This document shows positions 36,003-51,270 of a stretch of 64,000 nucleotides of DNA, one piece after another. The DNA is from Pogonophryne albipinna. Its lineage: Eukaryota; Chordata; Actinopteri; Perciformes; Artedidraconidae. The stretch's first letter is position 1. The number at the start of each line of letters is the position of its first letter. The position numbers were made by a program, and so were the translations under genes. The notes below the pieces were generated by a model. It did not search any database. It saw only the letters and a program-made list of their open reading frames with translations, and was not told the origin of the DNA. The stretch lies in NCBI GenBank assembly GCA_028583405.1, contig CM053243.1, positions 24,268,867 to 24,332,866 on the forward strand. The letters run 5' to 3'.

Positions 36003-36462
36003 CTTTTTTTCTCTTACCCGGGAAAAGAAGAAAAAAACGCAGTAGGCCTACTTTAACTGAATTTGAGAATGTAAGTAGCCTATATATGTGAGTGTTTGGT
36101 CCGGCAACAAAACAAAAAAAGCGCTGGGGGTGCAGCAGCAACAAGTTCCTCAACAACTTGACAGCAGGCACAGTGGCGCTAAACATGTGATATTGTTTTG
36201 TAAAAGCGAACTGGCTGTACATCCTCCGTGTTAGAAACATCTAAATGACCAGTTGTGCGTGTGCGTAACAGGCCTATATGGCCCTTCGCCAAATAGGGAG
36301 TTAACAGTCTATAACACAAACACGTGAATATGGATATGTGTCAGAAGTTTGTATGTGTCTATCGTTGTTTCTCGATGCGGATTTAAAGATATGAGGCAGT
36401 GAACGAGCGATCAGTCGGGAACTGGTATCCCCATAAACTTGGATTGCCGTCGCTTATTTCAA

Positions 36463-36470
36463 TCACGTAA
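36463..36470 (+). promoter_or_regulatory. bdnf: CRE-like element TCACGTAA upstream of bdnf exon I
   Basis: TCACGTAA differs from the half-palindromic CRE core (TCACGTCA) at one base and lies about 300 bp before the exon I donor. CRE-type sites drive activity-dependent BDNF promoters in mammals. Here the role is inferred from position and sequence. Confidence 0.4.
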
Positions 36471-36679
36471 GACCCCTAATGGCGTTGTCCGGGCGAGGGT
36501 GTTACGTATATCTGTACAAGCTTTTCTGACAACCCAGGCTTGTTGATATTTGTCTTAACTGTAGAGCCACCAAGGTGTTGCCTAAGAGAGTTTAAGCACG
36601 CCGACATTGCAAAGGGTTATTAGATTCATAAGTCAGCGAAGTGGTGGGCGATCTACTGAGCACAGCAGAAGTTCTCATA

Positions 36680-36774
36680 TGATGACTTCAAACAAGACAC
36701 ATTACCTACCAGCATCTGTTGGAGTGAGTGGATATTAAGACACTTCTATCTCCAGGACAGCGTAGGGGAAAATG
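36680..36774 (+). other. bdnf: bdnf exon I (3' part) with in-frame ATG at its last codon
   Basis: The segment contains AACAAGACACATTACCTACC, then AGCATCTGTTGG, TTAAGACAC and TCTCCAGGACAGC, closely following human BDNF exon I as I remember it. It ends ATG at 36772-36774 directly before donor GTAAGT (36775). Spliced to the acceptor at 49700, the ATG is in frame and gives MFHQVRRV upstream of the usual MTILF start: the same alternative N-terminus known from mammalian exon I transcripts. The true 5' end is not visible, and the start given is only where the recognisable match begins. Confidence 0.8.
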
Positions 36775-36789
36775 GTAAGTAGCAATGGA

Positions 36790-37000
36790 AACACACAGCA
36801 TATAAAGGATGATTACCAGTAAATAGTCGCGCTTGCTATTTAGTCTGGCAACGCATTGCTGGAAGGGTTGGACTCAGAGGCTACTTGAGAAACTCAGTAT
36901 CGAGACCCATATCTGATGAGGCTGATGTTGACAAAGCTTGTGTGAGAAAAATATTGTGTGGCATTTCTTCGGCTCGGGATATGCCGGTACACTGAGAGAG
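36790..37000 (+). other. bdnf: Possible additional bdnf 5' exon ending at a strong donor
   Basis: GAGAGAG|GTAAGG at 37001 is a strong donor between exon I and the RE1-bearing exon. There is no conserved text I recognise upstream of it, so it may be an alternative first exon or a cryptic site. The 5' bound is arbitrary. Confidence 0.25.
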
Positions 37001-37449
37001 GTAAGGAAATATTACATTGTGTCTGCGCGCAATGTGTGGATGTGATGTAGGCTGGAGACTAGTCTTGGAGGGTTGTGTGTTGGCAGTGCACTCTTAATAT
37101 TTTATGCATGTAGTATGTTCTTTTCTTGCGGTGCCCATGCTTAAAAGAAAGCAACATGTGCCACTTACCTGTGACACCTGCCATAAACATGACATTAAGA
37201 ACAATAGGGCTCAGTATCAGCATGGCCATTTGGCGTGAGAGTGGAGCCTTTTTTTAAGGCAACTGTTCACTGAATTGAACCGGCGTTTGTGATATAGGTG
37301 CTGTTATCTGTAAGGAAATGTCCGACCAACATGTGATCAAATATTAACAGGACTGGTTTGGCAAGGGGGGGATACACGTGACAAGACGCGGGGAAGCAGC
37401 AGAGTAAAAAAGCAGTTTAAAGTGGGCACTCAAACAAAAGTATATATAT

Positions 37450-37614
37450 TTTTGCGTGGCCCCTCATAGTTACCCTGGCTGTGTTATGCTTTCAGCACGT
37501 TGGACAGAGGCACCGGAGTCGTGCATGGACTAAACCGCCGAGTGGACGCCAACTCTCTTTCTCTCTTTCCCCAGCCCCCCTTTGCCAAACCTGGGATTGT
37601 TTTTTCAACTTTTG
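37450..37614 (+). other. bdnf: bdnf exon II candidate (carries RE1)
   Basis: In mammals the neuron-restrictive silencer element lies inside exon II. Here the RE1 at 37491-37511 is followed by a good donor, TTTTG|GTAAGC at 37615, about 840 bp after the exon I donor, consistent with the exon I-II-III cluster of other vertebrates. The 5' bound is approximate. Confidence 0.6.
37491..37511 (+). promoter_or_regulatory. bdnf: REST/NRSF binding site (RE1)
   Basis: The two half-sites TTCAGCAC and GGACAG are spaced exactly as in the 21-bp RE1 consensus (TTCAGCACCNNGGACAGCGCC), with the fourth-codon region reading GTT and the end AGGC. It differs from the consensus at only a few weakly constrained positions and sits where mammalian BDNF carries its NRSE. 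REST binding would repress bdnf in non-neuronal cells. Confidence 0.8.
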
Positions 37615-37854
37615 GTAAGCTTATTCTGTGGGAGCCTGTGGTCTGTAAACGGAAAATAAACGGGATTCTAAAAGGAGGGAAAAAAGGATATTTATATATA
37701 ATTTTAAAAAACAGGAAACAGAAAAAAAGCGCTTGCCACTAAAAGATCCTGTGCTATAGGATATGATTTTTGTAGAGCATTGTGAAAGTTGAAATGTTAG
37801 GTCGTCTGGTCTTTTGCACACCACATTCTCGGTACCTATAAGCCCCCCCACACT

Positions 37855-37931
37855 GCGTTAAACTTTGGGACATGCAAGTCTTGGTCGCGGAGATCTAACC
37901 ACGCACATAGTGGTTGTCAGCCCTTGTAAAG
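37855..37931 (+). other. bdnf: bdnf exon III candidate
   Basis: Ends at a near-consensus donor AAAG|GTAAGA (GT at 37932). Its position 300 bp after the exon II donor fits the third member of the upstream exon cluster. I do not recognise conserved text inside it, and the 5' bound is arbitrary. Confidence 0.4.
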
Positions 37932-38458
37932 GTAAGAGCAATCCATTGTTTTCATGTCACTCTTTCGTTCCTTTCGTCTTATCGGGCTTCTTCTGGCTTT
38001 TCACAAATCAACTTCGGCTCTAAAACTACAGCATGCAGTCTTCGTCTTGGCAGTGTGTGAAATGTGGGCATCAGTGACCGAAATAACTCCGAATAGAAAT
38101 GCGATCCAGGTGACCAATATCTCGTAGAACATTTTCCTTTATACAAATACAATTTATAGAGGATTGTTGCGTGCACATTCATATGGACTTTGATTCATGT
38201 GTAGCGTTTAAATTGGGACTCGGTTTCGTGCTTCAAACAGTGCTTTTTCAAGCGGTTTTTTTTTCTCTTTTTTCTTTTTTTGGAGTTTCCGAACACTGGC
38301 TGCTGCAACACAATTTGCGTAATCGTTGCGTTGTGCCTAATCATGCTCCCAATATGGGACTTAAGACGCTGCAGTGATCCTTGCCTGCACGAGTACAGAT
38401 GCTGGTGCATATCATACAAATGTCAAGAAAAACCTCCACCACTTTATCTATCTAGCTT

Positions 38459-38529
<71 letters not shown>

Positions 38530-38542
38530 CTCTATCTATCTA
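38459..38542. repeat. (TCTG)n-(TCTA)n microsatellite
   Basis: About 15 perfect TCTG units (38459-38520) pass into TCTA/TCTC units. The repeating CLSV open frames here are artefacts. Confidence 0.95.
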
Positions 38543-40221
38543 TTTGTGTGCTTATTTTTTCTTGTTTGGTCTGCTGCATTCATGTTTTGTCTTGATGTCA
38601 AACCCTCTGGATTTTGTTATCGACCAAAAATAGCCCTACTCTTTACCCCTCCACCCCCCTCCCTCCATCGCCCCCCCTCCCGTCATCGCCATCAAATCAC
38701 TTGTGTTTTTACTACGACCGCTCCACGGTTTCATTCATAAGGTGCTTTTCACTTCACCTGCTACCCTACCCCCCTCTTTTGTCCATACACGGCTCTGTGT
38801 CGACCTGTCAAACGCTGGCTGCGAATGAATAAAAAAGATGAATCAATTCTTAATAGCTATGACTCGTGTACTTCGCCGGGTTCTGCCAAAGCGAGTCTCC
38901 TTTACAGTATACAAATTGTTCCATTATTTCCTGTGTAAAATTACAATAAATATGGGCGTGGTCAGAGTGCATCCACTGACAGATGTTATGGCTGAATGTG
39001 ATGGAGAGAGATAAGATGGCTTGCAATTGCTCGGGAGGCATCGATTTGTATTTATCTTTCTTTTTTATTCCAAATTAAGGCACGCGTAAAACCACATCAC
39101 GTGAGGCTGTTAGATTTAGATGATCATCACACTAAACCGCTCTGGGATTTTATTTATCTGCTCTCCTGGAGAATTTGTAGCCTAAAAAATCGTCTCGCAC
39201 CGATGCAGAAGCGGTGGATATTGTCTATTTCCTCTCTCTCCCTCTCCCTATCTCGTCTTCTTTTTTTTCCTCTGGTCAAAGATTTAAGATTTCTGATCCA
39301 AGACGAAGCAATTGCATGGCAAAACAACTGCAAGAGAAGAGAAAAGCCCCTACGCCCACTGGCAGTCCTGTTTTAATCACGGCTCTTCTTGCAGTCTGCA
39401 TTTTAAATAAATAGCCTACTCCAAAACGAATGTAGCATATTCAGTAAATTCCTAATTGTATTCGAATTACGAGACTTCTCTGCTGGCGTTTTCGGTAATT
39501 GTCACCCACCAATGTAATGCGCGCAGATCGGTTACTGCAAATTATAGCCTATTACTCCTCATTTTATATGACAGTGAAACCAAAATAGATCATATTACTT
39601 ATTAGGCTGCCCGACATTCATAAAAACACTCCTTTTTGATAAAGGCTTTGTCGCAACAACAAAAAACAGCAACGTTTCCGGATCATCAATACCACAAACG
39701 TTTTTATTGCACAAATAATGATCAATCATGAATTAATCCAACGAAACGATAGACATTTTAGTTTATATAACATCAGAGAAATGGTGATGCTTTAAATACA
39801 TACTTGGCCTTTTATACACAAAAGCCACGAGAGAGTTGGATTATTTTTATTGCAGCAATCTTTTTCGGGTGTATTTTGTTTATAAATATAATCTATTTTC
39901 TCGCAGAATTACTATTTTCTGGCCATGTAGCAGTATTTCTAATATTGTTATTTTTTTCTACTGAGACATGGGATTATGGTGTGGGCGTGGGCGTGTTGGG
40001 TGGAGGAGGAGGGATGAGCGGAGGCGGGTTAGGAGGGGTCTGTGGGGTGGCACGACACACTTTGTATGTATGAAGGTTTTTTTATAGCACTTTTCTGCAA
40101 TGTACGTCAGCGGATCAGTCCATAAATGGGGCTGCGTGTGTTTGTGTGCGGGCGTGCGCCTGCGTGCGCTCGCCACTGTGTGCGTGCGTCTCCGCGTGTG
40201 TTATCTTTACCGAGAATCTCC

Positions 40222-40262
40222 CCTCTCTCTCTCCGTCTCTCTGTCTCTCTCTCTCTCTCTCT
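40222..40262. repeat. (CT)n microsatellite
   Basis: Impure CT dinucleotide tract with CCG and TG interruptions. Confidence 0.9.
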
Positions 40263-43200
40263 GCACTCTCAGTTCTGCAGAGTTGGGGTGGGCGTCAATA
40301 ACAAACCTGATGGTAGGTTTCATTGCAAAAATCAGATGACATTCTTTCGGTAGGCCTATTTATTTAACGACGAATAAATAAATGCATTTATCAGAAACAA
40401 GGATTAAAACTAACATTATTCTAGATTGTCTCATAATGTGTTCTTTGCTTTTTCCTAATGTTAATGTTGGCCTTTGTGTGTCGTTTTTTGCGTGGCGATC
40501 AATTCGTGCGCTTTGGAAGCTAAAGGGATTTGGTTAAATCTGGTATTCATTACAGGGTGTTTCAGTGTTCTTTTAATATTATTAATAGCAGTGTCCCTTT
40601 AATAAAACTCGTTTTTTTTTATTGTGCTTGCCAGACCTTACCACTACGTTTTCATTCATGAAATGTAACAACTTGTCCATTTAACTGAGCTGATGTCTGA
40701 TATTAATTATAAATAGGCTATTGATTAATTCTGGCTATAGATGGCGGAAATCTCGACCCACGGCTAGGCGGGCGTCACGATATATTTAGAGCGAAAAAAT
40801 TAATCATCTTAATCATTATGTAAATGTGGGCTCCATCGCCCGCCGCCGCCGTCGCTGCTGCAATGCTTTAGTCACCACCATCATCTTCATCACTAACACT
40901 TTCATCCAATTAACAGGCGTGTTTAAACAAGTTATAGCACGAGCCTTTTATTCCGAACCTTTAATTATCAGTTATTCGTCACAATGGCGTGATTGTTATT
41001 TTACAGCGATGGAGCCCACGACACGTTATTAATACACAGTGGATGGTAGTTTCTCTTACTGTAAAATACATTTTATATGCCGGACCACTGCGGGACTGCA
41101 AGGGTTCATGATGATGATGATGGTGCGTGTGTGTGTGTATGTGTGTGTGAATGTTCGATCATGCCGGCAAACCATCCAAGTGTGTCTCTCAGCATGTGAA
41201 CATGCAGCACATCACTGAATCCGAGCAACTTCTTGAAATAATAAAACAAAGGCTTTATATATTTGCATTTTCTGTATGTCAAATGGACTAAAATTGAGGT
41301 TTGAAATAACTTAAAGGTGGATTATTATCATGTTAATAAGGGACACATTTGTGTTATGTCCATTAAGTACAAATAAGTATCTATTGTTGCATATGGTTAA
41401 AGCAATCAGAATGCATATTCAAGCCATTGCTTTAGTTCTCTAACAGTCTCATTTGTGTAGCAAAATGCTTTATGAGTTCTTGGAGAGAATACTTTAGCAT
41501 TCAGCAAGTAATTTAGTCTCCTGATAAGTGTGTTTTCATTCAGCAGTGAACCATGCAAAGGTTATTGATGCTGTGGTGGTATTGGATTTGGGAGGTGGAG
41601 GGGAGGAAGAGCAGGGAGGGAGAAGGGAGGAGGGAGGCATAAGCCAAGAAAAGAGACAGACAGAGACAGAGAGGAGCTTAATAGGCTATGGAGTGATCTG
41701 CAGTCTGTGCCACTATAGAAATAATGTCTCAGCTGTATGAGGATGTGAGGAGAGGATGTGGAGCTTGGTCCTCTGTGTCTGCCTGATGATTACAATAAAG
41801 GTTATTGTCAACACAGGAGGGATGAGAATTAACTCCTCACGGCTGCATGTGATTATTAAAGGGCTGTATGGCTTTACCTGTTTACCAGTCTAGATTTTTC
41901 TCCACTGTTCTCCAGCTCACCCTCGCCTCGTTTGACGTCATCCAACCTCATACAAAATCTTTTTCTCAGTTGACGTGTTCGCTCCAAGGGGGAATGCAAT
42001 TTCACTTTGATCAAAATACCCTCACCGTCTTCCTTTATCCCCGGTGAAAATGACATTTTACAAAATGTCATTTTGTCCGTGTTACACAGTTCCTCTCTGG
42101 CACAAGGAGGCATAATTCTACTTGTTAAGTGAAGCTTTCGGCAGTGCGGACCTGTCAGCATCATGCTGCATTTGGCAAGAGAAGCCTTGAAAGGTTATAC
42201 AAGTGTGTCGTGTTGTCAGCTCCTGTGGTTGTTTCTTCTTCCTGCTGCACAAACAGGCGAAAGGTTCTGAGCAGGGAAGATGTGAAGGGAGACTGTTTCT
42301 GTGAATGTTGGGCCATGAATGGCGTAATTAAAACATGTAGAAATGTGTATTTTCCCAATGTGACAGATGGTGTCAATCATGTTCCTGCAGAGAAAACTTA
42401 AATCTTAAGAGAGCTTCTGCCTCCGCTCCAATGAAATGGTGGTTTAGCAGTTTTCAGAAGACTTCTTGTGGCCTTATACAGACCTTCTGCTGTCAATCTG
42501 CAGTTGAACCCTTAATCAGATGAGGCAAACACATCCCTAACACTGCTCACAATGTATGTTTGCTCCCAGCTATTAGACATGTTATTCACTTCATTCAGAA
42601 ATGCAGTGCTCTCATGTAAGCCAAAGCACTTCTCTTGATACGCCGGCTTCAGTTGTGTTGTATTAGCAGAAATGAGAGAGACCATGTTGTTGTGTTTGCT
42701 CTTCTAATGAGATGCCAAGTGATTTATTTATGAATTACTTGTTTGGAACAGCCCCCTTGTGCAGTGTACACTTTTTTTTTATCCTCTTTGGAGTCATGTC
42801 GCTCAGTGATTGCTGATGCAACTCTTTGTCATCCAGAGTTTGCCCTCACCTCCTGTGAGCCTTCGGGGAGGGCTATATCTATCTTGGCATGTCCCTGGGT
42901 GTATTGGAGGTGGGAGTGACTCATTAAGCAGGTGTGAGCATCCACTCCCATACTGCTACATGCCAAACAAGAGCTCTCCAGCTCATAAGCTCGTGCAGGG
43001 AAGAATCATGATGGCAATATAGCAAACGCATCACAATAAATCTTTACACTGGACCAGGGCCAAGTCACAAGGATAATGAGCTGCTATTTCCCCATTATGC
43101 TCACTCTTGTATTCATCAGAGGTGGAGTTTCCAAGCGTTCATCACCCATTGAAAGGTTGTGGCTCCACTGACATTTTTATTTGAGTTCTGCATTACAAAG

Positions 43201-44249
43201 GGAATGACTTGTTCCCATTTGTTCCAGATGAGTGGAAATAGTGTATCAAGCATTGAAGTTTAATTCTCTGAGCGAGCTCTATGTATACAATTTTAACGTG
43301 TTTTTTTAGCCCACATTTGGTAATAATAACCTGTGAAAGCTGGTTACTACACACTGCAGAGCACTTGCAGGGGAGTCGTCCATCTGTTATGGAGATGGCT
43401 CAAAAAGCAAGGAGAAGCAGAATTGTTTTCAGTGAGTTCACATCTTTGTTAGCCTCCATTGCCATCCACATGTTTTAACACCTCTTACGTTTTACAGCAT
43501 CACATTTATAAGCCTCCTCTAAGCTGATATTCAGGGATTTATATATAACAGAAATGAATCAGACTTTAGGCATATATTGAGCTTCTTTGGCTATAAAAGG
43601 ATGTAGGCTGCTTAAAATGGATTGGTGGACGTTCACAAGTAGGTTCCTTCTTTTTTAAGCATATATTCTACATTATATTGCCTCCTCACGGTTCAGGAAA
43701 TGTTTATTTTTAAGTTCTCTGAATATCTAATTTTACACAAATAGGCCATCTGTAAATGGCACACAATGCATCACGAATTTGTGAGACGCGTTGTTACGCA
43801 AAACCTTCAAAAGCACGCCATCTCTCTGGCCTCAGTGAGAAATACGAAAATACGGAAGAGGAGAGTCATCCCTTGTGTTTAATATATTGCCAGAGATTAT
43901 AGTGTGGATGCGAGCTGCATGGTATGCGGACAAACAGAAGCACATAATGCACGCTGAAAGCGCATTAATAGTTCCGCCTCGGGGCTGTTTAAACAGGAGT
44001 TTGGCGGCGACCAGTCAGCCAGCGGCAGGTCACATGTTGCAGCGTCATTGTGTAGTAAAGTTACTGTAGTTGCAAAGAGGCTCCTCATTTCAGCTCCAGA
44101 GGTCTCTCATCCCGTGGTGCTGCTGCTGCTGCGGCGTTTCAGCATGCGACAACTCAACTTTCCGACCATCTCCAAAGGAGCCGTGCAGCCATGGGAGTGC
44201 ATTACCTCATCCATGCAATTTCCACCATCAATAATTTAATCTATTTGCT

Positions 44250-44404
44250 CCAAAGCTGAAGAGATATCCTGAAGCTTGTCGGGAGAGTACAGAGAGGGAA
44301 AAATATCGCTAAAGTAAATTAGCCTACTTAGGGAGTTGTCCAACACATCCCAGATGACACTACTGTCCTGTTGAATGGTCTGTTTTACGACTGGGCAGTA
44401 AAAG
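44250..44404 (+). other. bdnf: bdnf exon IV candidate
   Basis: Ends GTTTTACGACTGGGCAGTAA then AAG before donor GTATGT (44405). The ending resembles the ...ACTGAAAAAG end of mammalian exon IV as I recall it. It lies 6.5 kb after the upstream cluster, as in other vertebrates where exon IV opens a second cluster. The activity-regulated promoter IV would lie just upstream (about 43780-44250), where CpG-rich sequence and a GCTGCTGCTGCTGCGGCG stretch occur. The 5' end is not visible. Confidence 0.55.
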
Positions 44405-44476
44405 GTATGTGTTTGTTTTTCGATAAGTTGTTGTAAGCACTTTGGCTTTGTTTGATGCTGCTTGAGAAAAAGACAG

Positions 44477-48250
<3,774 letters not shown>

Positions 48251-48289
48251 AGTGTGTTTGCGCGCCGTGTTTTCCAGTATCAAGTTGGG

Positions 48290-48450
48290 ACATGCAGAGT
48301 GCAGTCAAAGCCTCGGTCAGGCTATTTTTAAATGAGCCCCTGTGGAAAGCAAGATCTAGATTTTCTTTTCATTATGGTTGCTTTTATATCTCGGGCTGTT
48401 GGATGTCCACCAATTCATTGATTTGCTGTGAGTATTTGAGCTTCTCAAAG
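48290..48450 (+). other. bdnf: bdnf proximal 5' exon candidate (exon V/VI-like)
   Basis: Ends CTTCTCAAAG before the strong donor GTAAGG (48451), 1.25 kb upstream of the coding exon. CpG-bearing sequence lies just upstream (TTCACGTCCTCG near 48229 and TTTGCGCGCCG near 48258). The position matches the most proximal noncoding exons of vertebrate BDNF. The 5' bound is a guess. Confidence 0.4.
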
Positions 48451-49699
48451 GTAAGGGATGTATATGCTCGAGCAATGTGTGTTCAGTATTTCCGCTACAC
48501 CTGGCTCCTTGTGGCTCCTTTCCCTTTGCGTATCTTGTGAGTTGTTCGAGATCGGTACTTCGCAGTGCAGGGAGGATGAAACATCTTTCTGTCATGTAGT
48601 TTCCTCATGACATCCTGTTAGTTCATCCTGCAGTGCTCTCACCGTCCACCTGCAGAAAACAAACAGTGACCCTCAACAAACTCCTGATTCCCTTACGTGA
48701 CTGTGAGGTTAAGTAACATACCTGTCTTACAGCACACAGTTTCTAAAAGGAAAAATAATACTTCAGCAGTGGTGTTTGTCATAGCTGACACAAACACAGC
48801 TTGTCCCTCTCAATCAGTCAGTAAGTGCTGCCTATGTTTGAAGTTCCCCTGAAGGTTGATAATAATGATTTTGTTACCGGGGTAATGTCATAGTCAGATA
48901 ATAGAAGATAATGCATGAGCTCTTCAAACAAACAAAACAAACAGACGCATATCCTTATGTAAACACATGCAGAGCCTTTCGGAAATTAGTCCCAGTTTAC
49001 AATTGACCATCACATGGTAGAAGGCAATCATGCATCCATTATTGGCCACCTGTACATTTGATGTTTACTTTATTAAACATTGAAACACCTGCTCTAATAA
49101 ACATACAGTTTAAGAATATGCAAATGTGATATGTCCTTTTATAAAGTGTAAAAGATGTGGGTCTGAGCTTTCAAAACTGACAGTACAATACATCATCCAG
49201 GCAGTGAGGGATGAATGACAGATATAAAACGAGTCCATTATAAAACTACACCTCCTTGCACACTCTAGAAACACACTGCACAGTTTAACACACCAGTTAA
49301 AAACAGCTCATAAATAATAACAAGCCTGCAAGAATGTAGTGACATCTATTTGTGTGATCTTATCTTTTGTGTTAAGCAATATATTTGAAGCTCAGCACAG
49401 ATTGTGTGACTGCCAACAAATACAAATCCAAGCCAGACCTCACATAGGAACAGAGAGATGTTAGTTTGCAAACAATTGGAAAACAGTGACAACACAGCGC
49501 CAATATTGGTTTTAATTTTGATTATTCAAAAATACTACCGGTTCTCTTTTTGGCTTTCAAAGAAACGGTAGAGGGTATAAATAAACATAGTGCATTATGG
49601 ATCAAGAATAAGCTAGCTTCATTGAAAATGCTCTTTGAATAACAGTCTTGTTCTCTCTTCCCCTTCCTCCCCTCTTGTTCCTCTTTCTTACCCCTCCAG

Positions 49700-49720
49700 T
49701 TCCACCAGGTTAGAAGAGTG
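49700..49720 (+). other. bdnf: bdnf coding-exon 5' segment after the shared splice acceptor
   Basis: The acceptor is CCCCTCCAG (AG 49698-49699). The exon opens TTCCACCAGGTTAGAAGAG, nearly identical to the mammalian coding-exon start as I recall it. It is UTR for most transcripts, but for exon I transcripts it codes FHQVRRV in frame with the main start. Confidence 0.88.
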
Positions 49721-50530
49721 ATGACCATCCTGTTCCTTACTATGGTTATTTCATACTTCAGTTGCATGAGAGCTGCGCCCCTGAGAGACGTCCCGGGCAT
49801 GCGGGGCCATCGGACGGAGGGCTACTTGGGCGCTGCTGCGACGGCCGTACGAGGCCATGGGACTCCTCAGAGTGATGGGGGACCGGGCCAGCGCGGGGAA
49901 CTGCCCTCACTCACAGACACGTTTGAGCAGGTGATAGAGGAGCTGCTGGAAGTGGAGGGAGAGGCGGCAAAGCTGGCACAGGGGCCTGATAAGAGCCAGG
50001 GAGGAGGGGGCCCGTCCTCCATGGTCACCACAGAGACCAAGGATGTCGACCTGTACGACTCGCGGGTGATGATCAGCAACCAAGTGCCTTTGGAGCCGCC
50101 GTTGCTCTTTCTTCTGGAGGAATACAAAAACTATCTGGATGCCGCTAATATGTCCATGAGGGTGCGGCGACACTCCGATCCCTCACGGCGCGGAGAGCTC
50201 AGTGTATGTGACAGTATTAGCCAGTGGGTGACAGCTGTGGATAAAAAGACGGCAATAGACATGTCTGGGCAGACAGTTACCGTCATGGAAAAGGTCCCTG
50301 TCCCCAATGGCCAACTGAAGCAATACTTTTATGAGACCAAATGCAACCCCATGGGGTACACAAAGGAGGGATGCAGAGGAATAGACAAGCGGCATTATAA
50401 TTCCCAATGCAGGACAACCCAGTCCTACGTGCGAGCGCTTACCATGGATAGCAAAAAGAAGATTGGCTGGCGGTTTATAAGGATAGACACTTCATGTGTA
50501 TGCACATTGACCATTAAAAGAGGGAGATAG
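49721..50530 (+). CDS. bdnf: Brain-derived neurotrophic factor precursor, 269 aa
   Basis: Secreted neurotrophin; by family knowledge the mature dimer signals through TrkB (and p75NTR) for neuronal survival and plasticity. Residues 1-18 form a hydrophobic signal peptide. The prodomain (about 19-150) ends in the furin site RVRR at 147-150, leaving a 119-aa mature factor that begins [15 protein letters not shown]. The six cystine-knot cysteines are at 163, 208, 218, 230, 259 and 261. An N-glycosylation site NMS lies at 143, just before the furin site. The start chosen is ATG 49721; a GTG codon directly before it is not a start. KRHYNSQC has Tyr where mammals have Trp, the usual fish state. A Gly/Ala/Thr-rich insert makes the prodomain longer than in mammals. 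The whole frame lies in one exon, as in all vertebrates. Confidence 0.98.
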   Translation: MTILFLTMVISYFSCMRAAPLRDVPGMRGHRTEGYLGAAATAVRGHGTPQSDGGPGQRGELPSLTDTFEQVIEELLEVEGEAAKLAQGPDKSQGGGGPSSMVTTETKDVDLYDSRVMISNQVPLEPPLLFLLEEYKNYLDAANMSMRVRRHSDPSRRGELSVCDSISQWVTAVDKKTAIDMSGQTVTVMEKVPVPNGQLKQYFYETKCNPMGYTKEGCRGIDKRHYNSQCRTTQSYVRALTMDSKKKIGWRFIRIDTSCVCTLTIKRGR

Positions 50531-51116
50531 TGTATAAAATGTATAGATTTTATTGAAGAGTTTAAAAAAGAGAATAAAGAGAAAATATCTATTTGTATAT
50601 ATGCATAACAGGGTAAATTATTCCGTCAAATGAAAATTTTATGGACTGCATGTAAAAAAAGATGAAGTTTATACAGTAAAAGTGATACTACAGTCTATTT
50701 ATTGAACATATTCATGACCTTGTAAACAATTAAAAAAAATCTGATCAGTCATTTGCGCCCAGTTTAAATTACTATATCACATCCCTCAAGACATTGTGAT
50801 TTGTTTACGTTGCCAAGAATTAGAAAATGAAGGAAAAAAACAGGCAAGGAATGAGAGAGGACAGTTCCATCTTCAAAAGCTTGCATGCTGCTTCAATTGT
50901 GAATTGACACTTACAAAAAAGGATATGATGCTGACCAAAAAACATTTTGTTTACATATTCAGCAGAAAACAATTTTCCTCTCAAGTAATTTATCTGTTTA
51001 CTGTTCTAAACTTCTCAAGGTAATGTTGGAAATACATACTATGTCAAGGTGCTGTTGTCAAAGCTTTGCTGTTTATTTTTTTATTCCCACCAGAGGAAAA
51101 GATATATAAAAAAACT

Positions 51117-51176
51117 ATTATATATATATATTTATATATACATATAAATATATATGTATGTATATATATATATAAA
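51117..51176. repeat. (TA)n-rich tract in bdnf 3' UTR
   Basis: Imperfect TA/ATAC tract within the 3' UTR, between two conserved blocks. Confidence 0.9.
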
Positions 51177-51264
51177 ATCTATTCATTGACATGTTTCTGG
51201 GTTAATATTATTCATTTTGTATGTTGTGAAGTTGTTTGCAATATTAAACTGAAATATTTGAAGA

Positions 51265-51270
51265 AATAAA
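51265..51270 (+). terminator. bdnf: bdnf proximal polyadenylation signal AATAAA
   Basis: Followed by GGCAACTGAAAAACAAAA, the same context as the mammalian proximal BDNF poly(A) site in my memory. An earlier AATAAA at 50573-50578 is only about 45 bases after the stop and lacks this context. A later AATAAA at 52432-52437 could serve a longer UTR. Confidence 0.7.

Larger units (their letters stand above)
37932..44250. other. bdnf: bdnf intron between the upstream and middle exon clusters
   Basis: A 6.3-kb intron, more GC- and CpG-rich in places than the kif18a introns (for example 40130-40200 and 40830-40860). It contains a (TCTG)n tract, a (CT)n tract and a GT-rich tract near 41125. No coding exon was seen. 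Cys/Val- or Leu/Ser-rich open frames come from the simple repeats. Confidence 0.55.

Noticed and set aside
38280..38633. CLSV-repeat open frame, first glance like a repeat protein
   Set aside because: It is the (TCTG)n tract read in frame, and no CRISPR-like spacers exist.
49867..50407. Antisense open frames opposite the bdnf coding exon as a possible antisense gene
   Set aside because: They are shadows of the conserved + strand frame, and nothing shows promoter or splice signals for them.
50573..50578. AATAAA just after the bdnf stop as the main poly(A) signal
   Set aside because: It is only about 45 bases from the stop and the conserved UTR continues far beyond it to 51270.
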